A DNA stretch of 64,000 nucleotides, from assembly GCA_049596815.1 (NCBI GenBank), contig JBMYLY010000001.1:4107-68106 (forward strand), read 5' to 3'. Below, in pieces: positions 33,004-40,835 of the stretch; the stretch's first letter is position 1; each line of letters begins with the position of its first letter. The position numbers and the translations under genes are program-made. Source of the stretch: UBA724 sp049596815. Lineage in GTDB: Bacteria; Bacteroidota; Bacteroidia; Flavobacteriales; Flavobacteriaceae. The notes beneath the pieces were generated by a model. That model did no database searches, was not told the DNA's origin, and saw nothing but the letters and a program-made list of their open reading frames with translations.

Positions 33004-33603
33004 TCATTTTTTTTGGGTCAACACACAACTATGGTGGGGCCAATATATGGGATAACAGTCAAAAACTTGATTTCTGCAACGAGCCGACCACTGCCTGTCT
33101 GCATCTGCGGAGACAGCTATGTCTTTGCGAAAACTGATACCTGGGACTGAAAGCGCCTTATATACCGCTTCTTTGGCACACCACAGGGTGGTGAGGTCGG
33201 CCAGGCTTTCGGTGGGAACTTCATCATTGGGGTTGACAAACTTATTGACCACCCGTTTGATTTTGGGGCGGTGTTCTTCGATGTCAAGCCCAACTTCGCT
33301 TGTGCTTAAAGCAACACCCGCATAGTGTTTGGCATGACTGATAGAAATATGCGCGCCGGATTTCAATAGGGGTTTGCCATTTTGGTTGTAATACAAATCT
33401 GTGAGCGAAATATCTGCCGCTTTGAGCAAGCAACGCACCGCCAAAAAGGCCTTTCTGTGGTCAGAGGCACGTAAATATTGTAATTTAGAAATACAATCGG
33501 AAGTTAAGGAAACATGCTGTTCTAAAGCAGTTTCTGACTCCAATATCTTCCATACCCAAACAGTAGTTTTGGCGTTGATTTTCAATTGTTTGTAAATGGG
33601 CAT
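33004..33603 (-). CDS. 4'-phosphopantetheinyl transferase (Sfp-like)
   Basis: A 199-residue transferase that moves the phosphopantetheine arm of CoA to carrier proteins. Magnesium and catalytic motifs V-G-L-D-I-E-E (about 113-119) and W-C-A-K-E-A-V-Y-K (about 144-152) are present, with S-I-S-H-A-K-H-Y between. ATG 33603 is used; the longer frame to 33723 would start upstream of the -7 box at 33639-33646. It heads the operon with the thiamin-type genes, though its own job is unrelated as far as known. Confidence 0.92.
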   Translation of the reverse strand: MPIYKQLKINAKTTVWVWKILESETALEQHVSLTSDCISKLQYLRASDHRKAFLAVRCLLKAADISLTDLYYNQNGKPLLKSGAHISISHAKHYAGVALSTSEVGLDIEEHRPKIKRVVNKFVNPNDEVPTESLADLTTLWCAKEAVYKALSVPGISFRKDIAVSADADRQWSARCRNQVFDCYPIYWPHHSCVLTQKK

Positions 33604-33612
33604 GGGTATTCG

Positions 33613-33620
33613 TAAATTTG
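33613..33620 (+). promoter_or_regulatory. -7 promoter box (TAAATTTG) of ahcY
   Basis: Full match to TAnnTTTG, 31 bases before the ahcY ATG at 33652. It lies within the leader of the divergent transferase gene. Confidence 0.7.
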
Positions 33621-33638
33621 TCGAAAATTGCAGAGAAA

Positions 33639-33646
33639 CAAATATA
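33639..33646 (-). promoter_or_regulatory. -7 promoter box (TATATTTG) of the transferase-thiamin operon
   Basis: Minus-strand full match to TAnnTTTG, 35 bases before the ATG at 33603. It lies to the right of the ahcY box, so the two promoters are interlocked. Confidence 0.7.
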
Positions 33647-33651
33647 CGACT

Positions 33652-34959
33652 ATGGCAACAAAAACACTTCCCTACAAAGTCAAAGATATCACACTCGCTG
33701 ACTGGGGCCGTAAAGAAATTCAATTGGCCGAAGCCGAAATGCCCGGCCTCATGGCACTACGTGCCGAATATAAAGACCAACAACCCCTCGCCGGAGCACG
33801 CATTGCAGGTTGTTTGCACATGACCATCCAGACGGCTGTTCTTATCGAAACATTGGTTGATTTGGGTGCAGATGTGACTTGGAGCTCATGTAACATCTTC
33901 TCCACCCAAGACCACGCTGCCGCTGCCATCGCTGCTGCAGGGATTCCGGTCTATGCTTGGAAAGGGATGAACGAAGAAGAGTTTGACTGGTGTATTGAAC
34001 AAACCCTGTTTTTTGGGGAAGACCAAAAACCCCTCAACATGATACTCGATGACGGAGGTGATTTGACCAATATGGTATTGGACAGATATCCCGAGTTGGT
34101 TCAAGGCATCAAAGGCTTGTCGGAAGAAACCACTACAGGTGTGCACCGACTCTATGACCGCGTGAAAAACGGCACTTTGCCTTTGCCAGCCATCAATGTA
34201 AATGATTCGGTTACTAAGTCGAAGTTTGACAACAAGTATGGATGCCAAGAGAGTGCGGTGGATGCCGTGCGTCGTGCGACTGACATTATGATGGCAGGTA
34301 AGCGCGTGGTGGTTGCAGGCTATGGTGATGTGGGCAAAGGAACGGCTGCTTCTTTTAGAGGTGCTGGTGCCATTGTCACTGTGACCGAAATCGACCCCAT
34401 CTGTGCGCTACAAGCTGCGATGGACGGCTATGAAGTCAAGCGATTGGATACGGTAGTGAGCAATGCGGATATCGTAGTCACTGCTACTGGAAACAAAGAC
34501 ATTGTGGCCGAGCGCCATTTCCGTGCGATGAAAGACAAAACCATCGTATGTAATATTGGACACTTTGACAACGAGATCGATATGGCGTGGCTCAACGGCA
34601 ATTATGGCCATACCAAAGAAGAAATCAAACCTCAGGTAGACCTCTATAATGTAGATGGAAATGACATCATCGTTTTGGCTGAAGGCCGCTTGGTGAATTT
34701 GGGTTGTGCTACGGGCCATCCGAGTTTTGTGATGAGCAATTCGTTTACCAATCAAACATTGGCACAGATCGAATTGTGGAACCACAGCGACCGCTATGAA
34801 AACAAGGTCTATATGTTGCCCAAACATTTGGACGAAAAAGTAGCGCGCCTCCACCTCGATAAGTTGGGTGTGGAACTCGAAAACCTAGACCAAGAACAAG
34901 CCGATTATATAGGCGTACAAGTACAAGGGCCGTATAAGCCGGAGTATTATAGGTACTAG
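33652..34959 (+). CDS. ahcY: Adenosylhomocysteinase
   Basis: A 435-residue NAD-dependent enzyme that splits S-adenosylhomocysteine to adenosine and homocysteine, removing the product inhibitor of methyltransferases. Motifs: N-I-F-S-T-Q-D-H-A-A-A-A near 80, the NAD-binding G-Y-G-D-V-G-K-G, and G-C-A-T-G-H-P-S-F-V-M-S-N-S-F near the end with the C-terminal Y-K-P-E-Y-Y-R-Y. ATG 33652 is preferred over TTG 33628, which sits at the expected transcription start. A strong terminator follows. Confidence 0.97.
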   Translation: MATKTLPYKVKDITLADWGRKEIQLAEAEMPGLMALRAEYKDQQPLAGARIAGCLHMTIQTAVLIETLVDLGADVTWSSCNIFSTQDHAAAAIAAAGIPVYAWKGMNEEEFDWCIEQTLFFGEDQKPLNMILDDGGDLTNMVLDRYPELVQGIKGLSEETTTGVHRLYDRVKNGTLPLPAINVNDSVTKSKFDNKYGCQESAVDAVRRATDIMMAGKRVVVAGYGDVGKGTAASFRGAGAIVTVTEIDPICALQAAMDGYEVKRLDTVVSNADIVVTATGNKDIVAERHFRAMKDKTIVCNIGHFDNEIDMAWLNGNYGHTKEEIKPQVDLYNVDGNDIIVLAEGRLVNLGCATGHPSFVMSNSFTNQTLAQIELWNHSDRYENKVYMLPKHLDEKVARLHLDKLGVELENLDQEQADYIGVQVQGPYKPEYYRY

Positions 34960-34986
34960 CAATCTACAGCTCACTTTATTCAAAAC

Positions 34987-35014
34987 AAAAAACCCCGCCA
35001 AGGCGGGGTTTTGA
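34987..35014. terminator. Bidirectional terminator between ahcY and rpmA
   Basis: A perfect 9-bp stem AACCCCGCC / GGCGGGGTT (34991-34999 with 35002-35010) and a 2-base loop region, flanked by an A-rich run on the left and a T-rich run on the right. It ends both ahcY (plus) and rplU-rpmA (minus). Confidence 0.95.
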
Positions 35015-35036
35015 TTTTGATATAAACCGTTGGGTT

Positions 35037-35294
35037 TTATGCCGTAGGATCTACTGAAACATACGAACGGTTGTTTTTCTTTTTGGTAAAACGTACAACC
35101 CCATCCACTTGTGCGTGAAGGGTGTGGTCTTTGCCAAGATATACGTTTTCACCCGGGTGGTGCTGGGTACCGCGTTGGCGTACAATGATGTTGCCAGCTA
35201 CGGCAGGCTGCCCACCATAAATCTTTACGCCCAAGCGTTTCGATTCTGATTCTCTTCCGTTTTTGGAGCTACCGACTCCTTTTTTGTGTGCCAT
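35037..35294 (-). CDS. rpmA: 50S ribosomal protein L27
   Basis: An 85-residue L27 beginning M-A-H-K-K-G-V-G-S-S-K-N-G-R-E-S, with G-N-I-I-V-R-Q-R-G-T and Y-L-G-K-D-H-T-L. The N-terminal tail reaches the peptidyl transferase centre. It has no cleavable N-terminal extension, unlike Firmicutes L27. It follows rplU by 11 bases. Confidence 0.98.
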   Translation of the reverse strand: MAHKKGVGSSKNGRESESKRLGVKIYGGQPAVAGNIIVRQRGTQHHPGENVYLGKDHTLHAQVDGVVRFTKKKNNRSYVSVDPTA

Positions 35295-35305
35295 GGTATG
35301 TTATT

Positions 35306-35815
35306 TTAGGCGGTCAAAGCCGCGATTAATTCTGCTTTTTTCATGCTGGTGTATCCCGAAATACCTGCTTCTTTGGCCAATGCTTTGAGTTCTGCCACGG
35401 TTTTCTTGGCAAAATCATCAGTAGCGGGTTTGGCTGAGGCTGCTTTTTCAGCAGCGGGCTTGGCCGTTTCTTTTGGAGCTGCAGCTTTGGTTGCCTTTTT
35501 GGCAGCCTTACCTACAGACTCCACAAGGATTTCAGTAAGCGCTTGGCGATGACCGTTTTTGACACGATATCCCTTGCGGCGTTTTTTCTTAAAGACGATT
35601 ACTTTGTCGTCTTTGAGGTGTTGGACCACTTTGGCTTCTACAGAAGCATTGGCGATAGCGGGGGCGCCTACGGTTACGTTTTTGCCATCATCCATCAGCA
35701 ACACATTGTCAAAAGAAACTTTTGACCCTGCCTTGGCGTCGAGGCGATGCACGTATACCTTTTGGTCTTTTGCAACTTTAAATTGCTGCCCGGCTATTTC
35801 TACGATTGCATACAT
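35306..35815 (-). CDS. rplU: 50S ribosomal protein L21 with C-terminal Rho-N/SAP-like extension
   Basis: Residues 1-101 are an ordinary L21 (M-Y-A-I-V-E-I-A-G-Q-Q-F-K-V ... F-K-K-K-R-R-K-G-Y-R-V-K-N-G-H-R-Q). They are followed by an Ala/Lys/Pro-rich linker (about 102-136) and a helical module (137-169: V-A-E-L-K-A-L-A-K-E-A-G-I-S-G-Y-T-S-M-K-K-A-E-L) that looks like a Rho N-terminal or SAP/LEM-type helix-extended-helix nucleic-acid-binding motif. The protein is 169 residues against about 103 in E. coli. ATG 35815 follows the -7 box by 28 bases; an upstream in-frame codon at 35854 is rejected. Confidence 0.95.
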   Translation of the reverse strand: MYAIVEIAGQQFKVAKDQKVYVHRLDAKAGSKVSFDNVLLMDDGKNVTVGAPAIANASVEAKVVQHLKDDKVIVFKKKRRKGYRVKNGHRQALTEILVESVGKAAKKATKAAAPKETAKPAAEKAASAKPATDDFAKKTVAELKALAKEAGISGYTSMKKAELIAALTA

Positions 35816-35843
35816 TGTTATAAATTTTAGCTTAAAGCGGGTG

Positions 35844-35851
35844 CAAATATA
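35844..35851 (-). promoter_or_regulatory. -7 promoter box (TATATTTG) of rplU-rpmA
   Basis: Minus-strand full match to TAnnTTTG, 28 bases before the rplU ATG. No ribosomal-protein autoregulatory structure is obvious in the short leader. Confidence 0.7.
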
Positions 35852-35972
35852 CAATTATTGAACCATAACAAACAAGGTTTTTTATAGGGTGTAACAATTG
35901 TCTTTATGCTTCGTTACTTATATCGAAACAATTTTGTAACTTTTGCGTTCATTTTTTTTAAATTTTAAACCC

Positions 35973-37286
35973 ATGAAACATTTTATTTTAGGCCTACTGA
36001 TGCTGGCTGGTCCTATGTTGTTTGCGCAGTCCGTTTCGTATGAAGAATACGAGCTGTCGAACGGCCTTCACGTGATTTTGCATCAAGATAATACCGCCCC
36101 GGTGGTCACCACTTCGGTGATGTACCATGTGGGTGCCAAAGACGAACAACCCGACCGAACTGGGTTTGCCCACTTTTTTGAGCATTTGCTATTTGAAGGC
36201 ACAGAAAACATCGAAAAAGGCGCATGGTTCTCCATCGTAACCGAAAATGGAGGCACCAATAACGCCAACACCACTGATGATCGTACCTATTACTACGAGG
36301 TATTTCCTTCCAACAGTTTGGAATTGGGACTTTGGATGGAGTCGGAGCGTATGCTACACCCTGTGATCAACCAAGACGGAGTAGATACCCAAAACGAAGT
36401 GGTCAAAGAAGAAAAAAGACTGCGCGTGGACAACCAACCCTATGGAAAGTTTTTGGAAAATGTCAAAAAACATTTGTTTACCAAACACCCTTACCGCTGG
36501 ACTACCATAGGCGAAATGGAGCATTTGGATGCCGCTACCTTAGATGAGTTTTTGGCTTTTAACAAAAAATTCTATGTGCCAAACAACGCTGTTTTGGTGG
36601 TTGCTGGCGACATCGATATTCCTGCTACCAAAAAGATGATTGAAGACTATTTTGGACCCATTCCACGTGGGGCCGATATCGATCGCAACTTGGCAAAAGA
36701 AGACCCAATCACTACGGCAATTGCCGCCAAAGCCTATGACCCAAATATTCAAATTCCTGCAGTTGTCACCGCTTACAGGACCCCTTCATTCAAATCCAGA
36801 GATTCACGTGTGCTCGATATGATTTCTACCTATTTGAGCGATGGGCCTAGTTCTAAACTCTACAAAAAACTTGTCGATGACAAAAAGATGGCGCTACAAA
36901 CCGGTGCCTTTAACATCGCACAAGAAGACTACAGCATGTATGTGGTCTTTGGGTTGCCTCAAGGCGACAACAAACTCGGTGACTTGGTCAGCGAGATGGA
37001 TGAGGAAATTGTCAAAATCCAAAATGAACTTATCTCTGACCGAGATTACCAAAAACTATTGAACAAGTTTGAAAATGGCTTTGTCAATTCCAATGCCTCT
37101 GTGGAGGGAATTGCCAATTCGTTGGCGCGCTATCATATGCTCTATGGTGACACCAGCCTGATCAACAACGAAATCGATATCTACCGATCTATCACACGTG
37201 AAGAGATTCGAGACGTGGCCAACAAATACCTCAATCCGAATCAGCGATTGGTACTCGAATATTTACCTGAATCCAAAGAAAACTAG
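35973..37286 (+). CDS. M16-family zinc peptidase, catalytic subunit (secreted)
   Basis: A 437-residue M16 peptidase with a signal peptide (about 1-19, ending F-A-Q). The inverted zinc motif is H-F-F-E-H at 67-71 (G-F-A-H-F-F-E-H-L-L-F-E-G), with a distal glutamate in N-E-V-V-K-E-E. It lacks the R/Y motif of the partner subunit, which the next gene supplies, as in two-chain M16B peptidases. ATG 35973 is chosen because the longer frame starts at TTG 35943, inside a near-consensus promoter TAACTTTTG (35937-35945). It is 3 bases from the next gene. Confidence 0.93.
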   Translation: MKHFILGLLMLAGPMLFAQSVSYEEYELSNGLHVILHQDNTAPVVTTSVMYHVGAKDEQPDRTGFAHFFEHLLFEGTENIEKGAWFSIVTENGGTNNANTTDDRTYYYEVFPSNSLELGLWMESERMLHPVINQDGVDTQNEVVKEEKRLRVDNQPYGKFLENVKKHLFTKHPYRWTTIGEMEHLDAATLDEFLAFNKKFYVPNNAVLVVAGDIDIPATKKMIEDYFGPIPRGADIDRNLAKEDPITTAIAAKAYDPNIQIPAVVTAYRTPSFKSRDSRVLDMISTYLSDGPSSKLYKKLVDDKKMALQTGAFNIAQEDYSMYVVFGLPQGDNKLGDLVSEMDEEIVKIQNELISDRDYQKLLNKFENGFVNSNASVEGIANSLARYHMLYGDTSLINNEIDIYRSITREEIRDVANKYLNPNQRLVLEYLPESKEN

Positions 37287-37289
37287 CAA

Positions 37290-39359
37290 ATGAGAACTTT
37301 TTATATATCTATAATAGCCTTATTTATCGGGCTATCAGCAACCGCACAAATCGACAGGAGCCAACAACCCAAACCGGGTCCGGCACCTGTTATACAATTA
37401 GGGGAGCCTGAAAAATTTACCCTCAAAAACGGTTTGACCGTTATGATTGTCGAAAATCACAAGTTACCACGCGTGTCGGCAAGTTTAAACATCGACAACC
37501 CTCCTATTTTTGAAGGCGAAAAAGCCGGCGTATCCCAGCTGACAGGCGCACTTTTGGGCAAAGGGTCCACTAACCAAGACAAAGACAGCTTTAACGAGGA
37601 AGTGGATTTTATGGGAGCAAGTATAGGTTTTGGCTCCCAAAGTGCCAATGCTAGTGGTTTGAGTCGCTATTTTGGGCGCGTGTTGGAAATGATGGCCGAT
37701 GCAGCCCTTCATCCAAATTTTACAGAAGAAGAGTTTGTCAAAGAACGTGACATACTGTTAGACGGGATCAAATCAAGTGAAAAAAGTGTTACCGCCGCTG
37801 CCAGACGGGTAGAAAACGTATTAGCATATGGCGTAAATCATCCCTACGGTGAATATGTGTCTAAAGAAAGTGTAGAACGTGTCACCCTAGCTGATGTAAA
37901 GCAATTCTACGACACCTACTTCCACCCCAACAATGCCTACTTGGTTATTGTAGGCGATGTCAATTCTAAGGCTGTCAAAAAACAAGTAAAAAAGCTATTT
38001 GGAAACTGGAAATCCGACGCTGATGTGGCTGCCAATACGCCCATGGTTGAGAATGCCTCTGGCACGCAAATTGAATTTGTCGAGATGCCCAATGCCGTAC
38101 AGACCGAGGTAACCGTCCAAAACACTGTAACACTTAAGAAAAAAGACCCTGACTATTTCCCTTTGTTGTTGGCCAACGCCATATTGGGTGGTGGTGGTGA
38201 GGCGCGTTTGTTCCTCAACCTACGCGAGGACAAAGGATATACCTATGGTTCTTATTCTCGAATGGGCAACGACAAATACACTGACACGCGTTTTAGAGCA
38301 ACTGCCAGCGTACGCAATGCTGTGGCTGACAGCTCAGTGGTAGAGATTCTCAAGGAAGTGGATCGGATTCGAACCGAACTGGTCAGTGAGGAAGAACTGA
38401 ACCGTGCAAAGGCAAAATACGTTGGTAATTTTGTGCGTGCCGTAGAGCAACCCGGAACCATTGCGGGCTATGCTTTGGAGATCGAGACCGAAGACTTACC
38501 CAAAGATTTTTACACCAATTTTCTGTCCAGCATCAATGCAGTAACACAGGCGGACATCCAGCGTGTCGCCCAAAAATACTTTTTGGTTGATCAGGCACGT
38601 GTGGTGGTCACCGGAAAAGCAACCGAAGTGTTGGAAAACTTGGAAAAAGTGAGTTTTAAAGGGCAAACATTGCCTGTCAATTACTACGACAAGTATGGCA
38701 ACAGCACAGCGAGGCCCAAAGCCTTTGAACTGCCCGAAGGGGTGAGTGCAAACTCCATTTTACAAAACTACATTGACGCGATTGGAGGACAGTCTCTCAT
38801 CGAAAGCATCAACAGTCTTTCTGTTTCTTACTCGGGAAATATTATGGGAAATGCTATTGAGATCAAAACCGTTTCTACACGTGCAGATGAAACTCAAGTA
38901 ATTTCTATGGGTGGCAATGTGATGGCCACGGTTTTTGTGAGTGATGATGAAGCCTACATCGAGCAGATGGGCAACAAAATGGATATGCCCGAAGAAATGG
39001 CAGCAGACATGAGAAATGGTTTTGATATTGTTTCTGAAATCACTCTAAAAGATAGTGAAACCATAGAAGTTACAGGCATGGAGGATGTTGATGGAGAAAA
39101 GGCCTATGCGGTCACCAATAAAGGGGCTTCGTCTAGCTCAACCTCCTATTACAGTGTAGAAACAGGCTTAAAACTTAAAAAAGTATCTACTTCTGAGATG
39201 ATGGGGCAAACCCAAACTCAGGAACAAACTTTTGGTAGCTACAAAAACTTTGGAGGCTTACAACTTCCCACAACATCTTCGATGCCTATGGGTCCTCAGG
39301 CGATAGATGTAACCATTGAAGCTGTTGAGATCAATGGAACTGCTGTTAGTGCAGAGTAA
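37290..39359 (+). CDS. M16-family peptidase-like subunit without zinc motif
   Basis: A 689-residue secreted protein (signal peptide about 1-19). Two M16 domains span about 30-450. Where the zinc motif should be it has G-V-S-Q-L-T-G-A-L-L-G-K-G, so it cannot bind zinc; it does have the R/Y-type L-R-E-D-K-G-Y-T-Y-G-S-Y. It is therefore the non-catalytic partner of the preceding gene product. A further C-terminal region (about 470-689), starting L-Q-N-Y-I-D-A-I-G-G, resembles outer-membrane lipoprotein-sorting-like beta domains found in Bacteroidota proteins. A terminator follows. Confidence 0.92.
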   Translation: MRTFYISIIALFIGLSATAQIDRSQQPKPGPAPVIQLGEPEKFTLKNGLTVMIVENHKLPRVSASLNIDNPPIFEGEKAGVSQLTGALLGKGSTNQDKDSFNEEVDFMGASIGFGSQSANASGLSRYFGRVLEMMADAALHPNFTEEEFVKERDILLDGIKSSEKSVTAAARRVENVLAYGVNHPYGEYVSKESVERVTLADVKQFYDTYFHPNNAYLVIVGDVNSKAVKKQVKKLFGNWKSDADVAANTPMVENASGTQIEFVEMPNAVQTEVTVQNTVTLKKKDPDYFPLLLANAILGGGGEARLFLNLREDKGYTYGSYSRMGNDKYTDTRFRATASVRNAVADSSVVEILKEVDRIRTELVSEEELNRAKAKYVGNFVRAVEQPGTIAGYALEIETEDLPKDFYTNFLSSINAVTQADIQRVAQKYFLVDQARVVVTGKATEVLENLEKVSFKGQTLPVNYYDKYGNSTARPKAFELPEGVSANSILQNYIDAIGGQSLIESINSLSVSYSGNIMGNAIEIKTVSTRADETQVISMGGNVMATVFVSDDEAYIEQMGNKMDMPEEMAADMRNGFDIVSEITLKDSETIEVTGMEDVDGEKAYAVTNKGASSSSTSYYSVETGLKLKKVSTSEMMGQTQTQEQTFGSYKNFGGLQLPTTSSMPMGPQAIDVTIEAVEINGTAVSAE

Positions 39360-39381
39360 AATTTAATTGCTTTAAATTCAG

Positions 39382-39409
39382 AAGAGCGGTTTAGGCCGCT
39401 CTTTTTTTA
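39382..39409 (+). terminator. Terminator after the M16 pair
   Basis: Stem AAGAGCGG / CCGCTCTT (39382-39389 with 39396-39403) with a 6-base loop and a run of T to 39408. It overlaps the 3' end of the convergent DMT transporter gene. Confidence 0.9.
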
Positions 39410-40290
39410 TGAGACAAGTATACCCCAGTGAGTATCACAACAGTGGCCAGGATTTGAAGCGATGAGATGCTTTCGCCATCGGCCACGCCCCAAAACAGCG
39501 CCACTATAGGCAAGGTATATGTGACCGCTGAGGCAAATACTGCCGAAGAAAACTTAACAAACTGATTGAACAGGTATTTGGCAATTGCACTGCCAAAAAT
39601 GGCCAAAATAGATACATAGCCAATAGAAATGTGTACTTTGGGGTCTGTAAGCACTTCCGTTTTGAAAAAGCCTGAAGGTAGCAATATCATCAGTGCCATG
39701 GGTACCATCATTACAAAGTTTCCGAGCGTGATGGCCATCACATCTACCTGTTTGAGGTGAATTTTGATAAAATGTATGTTGGTCGCATAGCATGAGGATG
39801 CACATACAATCAGCAGTGCATAGCCCAAAGGAAATTCGGGATTTAGTTGTATGCCCCCAAAAATCAACCCCACAGAACCTATTAGACCCAAAGCCACGCC
39901 CCAATATTGTTTCCTTAATACGGCTACGCCAAAAAAGAGCACCCCCATAAGCAGCGTCAACAAGGGGGTTAAGGCATTTAAAATAGCCGCGATGGCAGAG
40001 TCGATATGCTGTTGGGCAAAGGCAAAAAAGAAAGCCGGAAAAAATGTCCCCACATAGGCTGTAATGGCAAGCCACTTCCATTGGTATCGGGACAGATTGT
40101 AGAGAGACTTGTAACCAAAAGGCAGCAAACAAAGCGTAGAAATCAACAATCGCAAACTACCGAGTTGTAAAGGAGTCAAACCTTCCAACCCTCTTTTGAT
40201 TAGGATGTAAGAACTTCCCCATACCAAAGAAAGTATGAACAAATACAACCATTTGTTTTGCGGCAAATGCAAATAATAAAATTTTGACAA
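39391..40290 (-). CDS. DMT-superfamily (EamA) transporter
   Basis: A 299-residue membrane protein with ten predicted helices in two EamA repeats: the first with W-G-S-S-Y-I-L-I-K-R-G and P-L-L-T-L-L-M-G-V, the second with V-A-L-F-W-G-V-A-D-G-E near the end. EamA proteins export metabolites such as amino acids; the substrate is not told by sequence. The start is TTG at 40290 if the frame is full length, since no ATG is near; the exact start is uncertain. Its last bases overlap the M16 terminator. Confidence 0.88.
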   Translation of the reverse strand: MSKFYYLHLPQNKWLYLFILSLVWGSSYILIKRGLEGLTPLQLGSLRLLISTLCLLPFGYKSLYNLSRYQWKWLAITAYVGTFFPAFFFAFAQQHIDSAIAAILNALTPLLTLLMGVLFFGVAVLRKQYWGVALGLIGSVGLIFGGIQLNPEFPLGYALLIVCASSCYATNIHFIKIHLKQVDVMAITLGNFVMMVPMALMILLPSGFFKTEVLTDPKVHISIGYVSILAIFGSAIAKYLFNQFVKFSSAVFASAVTYTLPIVALFWGVADGESISSLQILATVVILTGVYLSHKKRAA

Positions 40291-40327
40291 AGGTGGTTAT
40301 TTTCAGTCAACTCAAAGTAATTATTGC

Positions 40328-40335
40328 TAAATTTG
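40328..40335 (+). promoter_or_regulatory. -7 promoter box (TAAATTTG) of the HMA lipoprotein
   Basis: Full match to TAnnTTTG, 17 bases before ATG 40353. It lies inside the longer frame that starts at TTG 40284, which supports the shorter protein. Confidence 0.7.
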
Positions 40336-40352
40336 AGCCTAAATATGTCCTT

Positions 40353-40835
40353 ATGAAATCTTCAATTCTCGTACTCGTTCTTTCTTTGTTTACGTTTGCA
40401 TGCACCCAGCAGTCCAAACCAGAAATTAAAGTGGTCGAAGCAAAGACAGAAGTAAGTATGATCTCGGAAAACTTGGCAGTGGCTTCTTTTTCTATTTCTG
40501 GAATGACCTGCAAAATGGGTTGTGCAGCCACCATCGAAAAAAACTTAAACAAACTGGACGGCGTCCAAAAGGCGGAGGTTGATTTCGAAACAGAAATGGC
40601 AATGGTTCATTATGACCCCAATATCGTTGGTGAAGAAGGTCTTACAGAAGCTGTAGCAAAGACCGGTTCTGCTTATAAAGTGTCGGGTTTTACTTTGGCC
40701 GACAATGAGAAAAAAGCCTGTTGTAAAGAAGGCAAGAAATCATGCGATGCGGATGAGAAAAAAGCCTGTTGCATGAAAGACAAAAAAGCTTGCTGCAAAA
40801 AAGGTGAAGATGGAAAGTGCATGAAAAAAGCCTAA
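40353..40835 (+). CDS. Lipoprotein with HMA metal-binding domain and Cys-rich tail
   Basis: A 160-residue lipoprotein (lipobox T-F-A-C, Cys17). Residues 43-115 are a heavy-metal-associated domain, but the metal site is G-M-T-C-K-M-G-C (Cys53, Cys57), a C-x-x-x-C instead of the usual C-x-x-C. The tail from 118 has tandem E-K-K-A-C-C units and eight cysteines (123, 124, 131, 139, 140, 147, 148, 156) among lysines, a metallothionein-like composition. Likely binds copper or another soft metal in the periplasm or at the surface. No metal ATPase gene is adjacent. The stop is shared with convergent gldD (CTAA). Confidence 0.88.
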   Translation: MKSSILVLVLSLFTFACTQQSKPEIKVVEAKTEVSMISENLAVASFSISGMTCKMGCAATIEKNLNKLDGVQKAEVDFETEMAMVHYDPNIVGEEGLTEAVAKTGSAYKVSGFTLADNEKKACCKEGKKSCDADEKKACCMKDKKACCKKGEDGKCMKKA

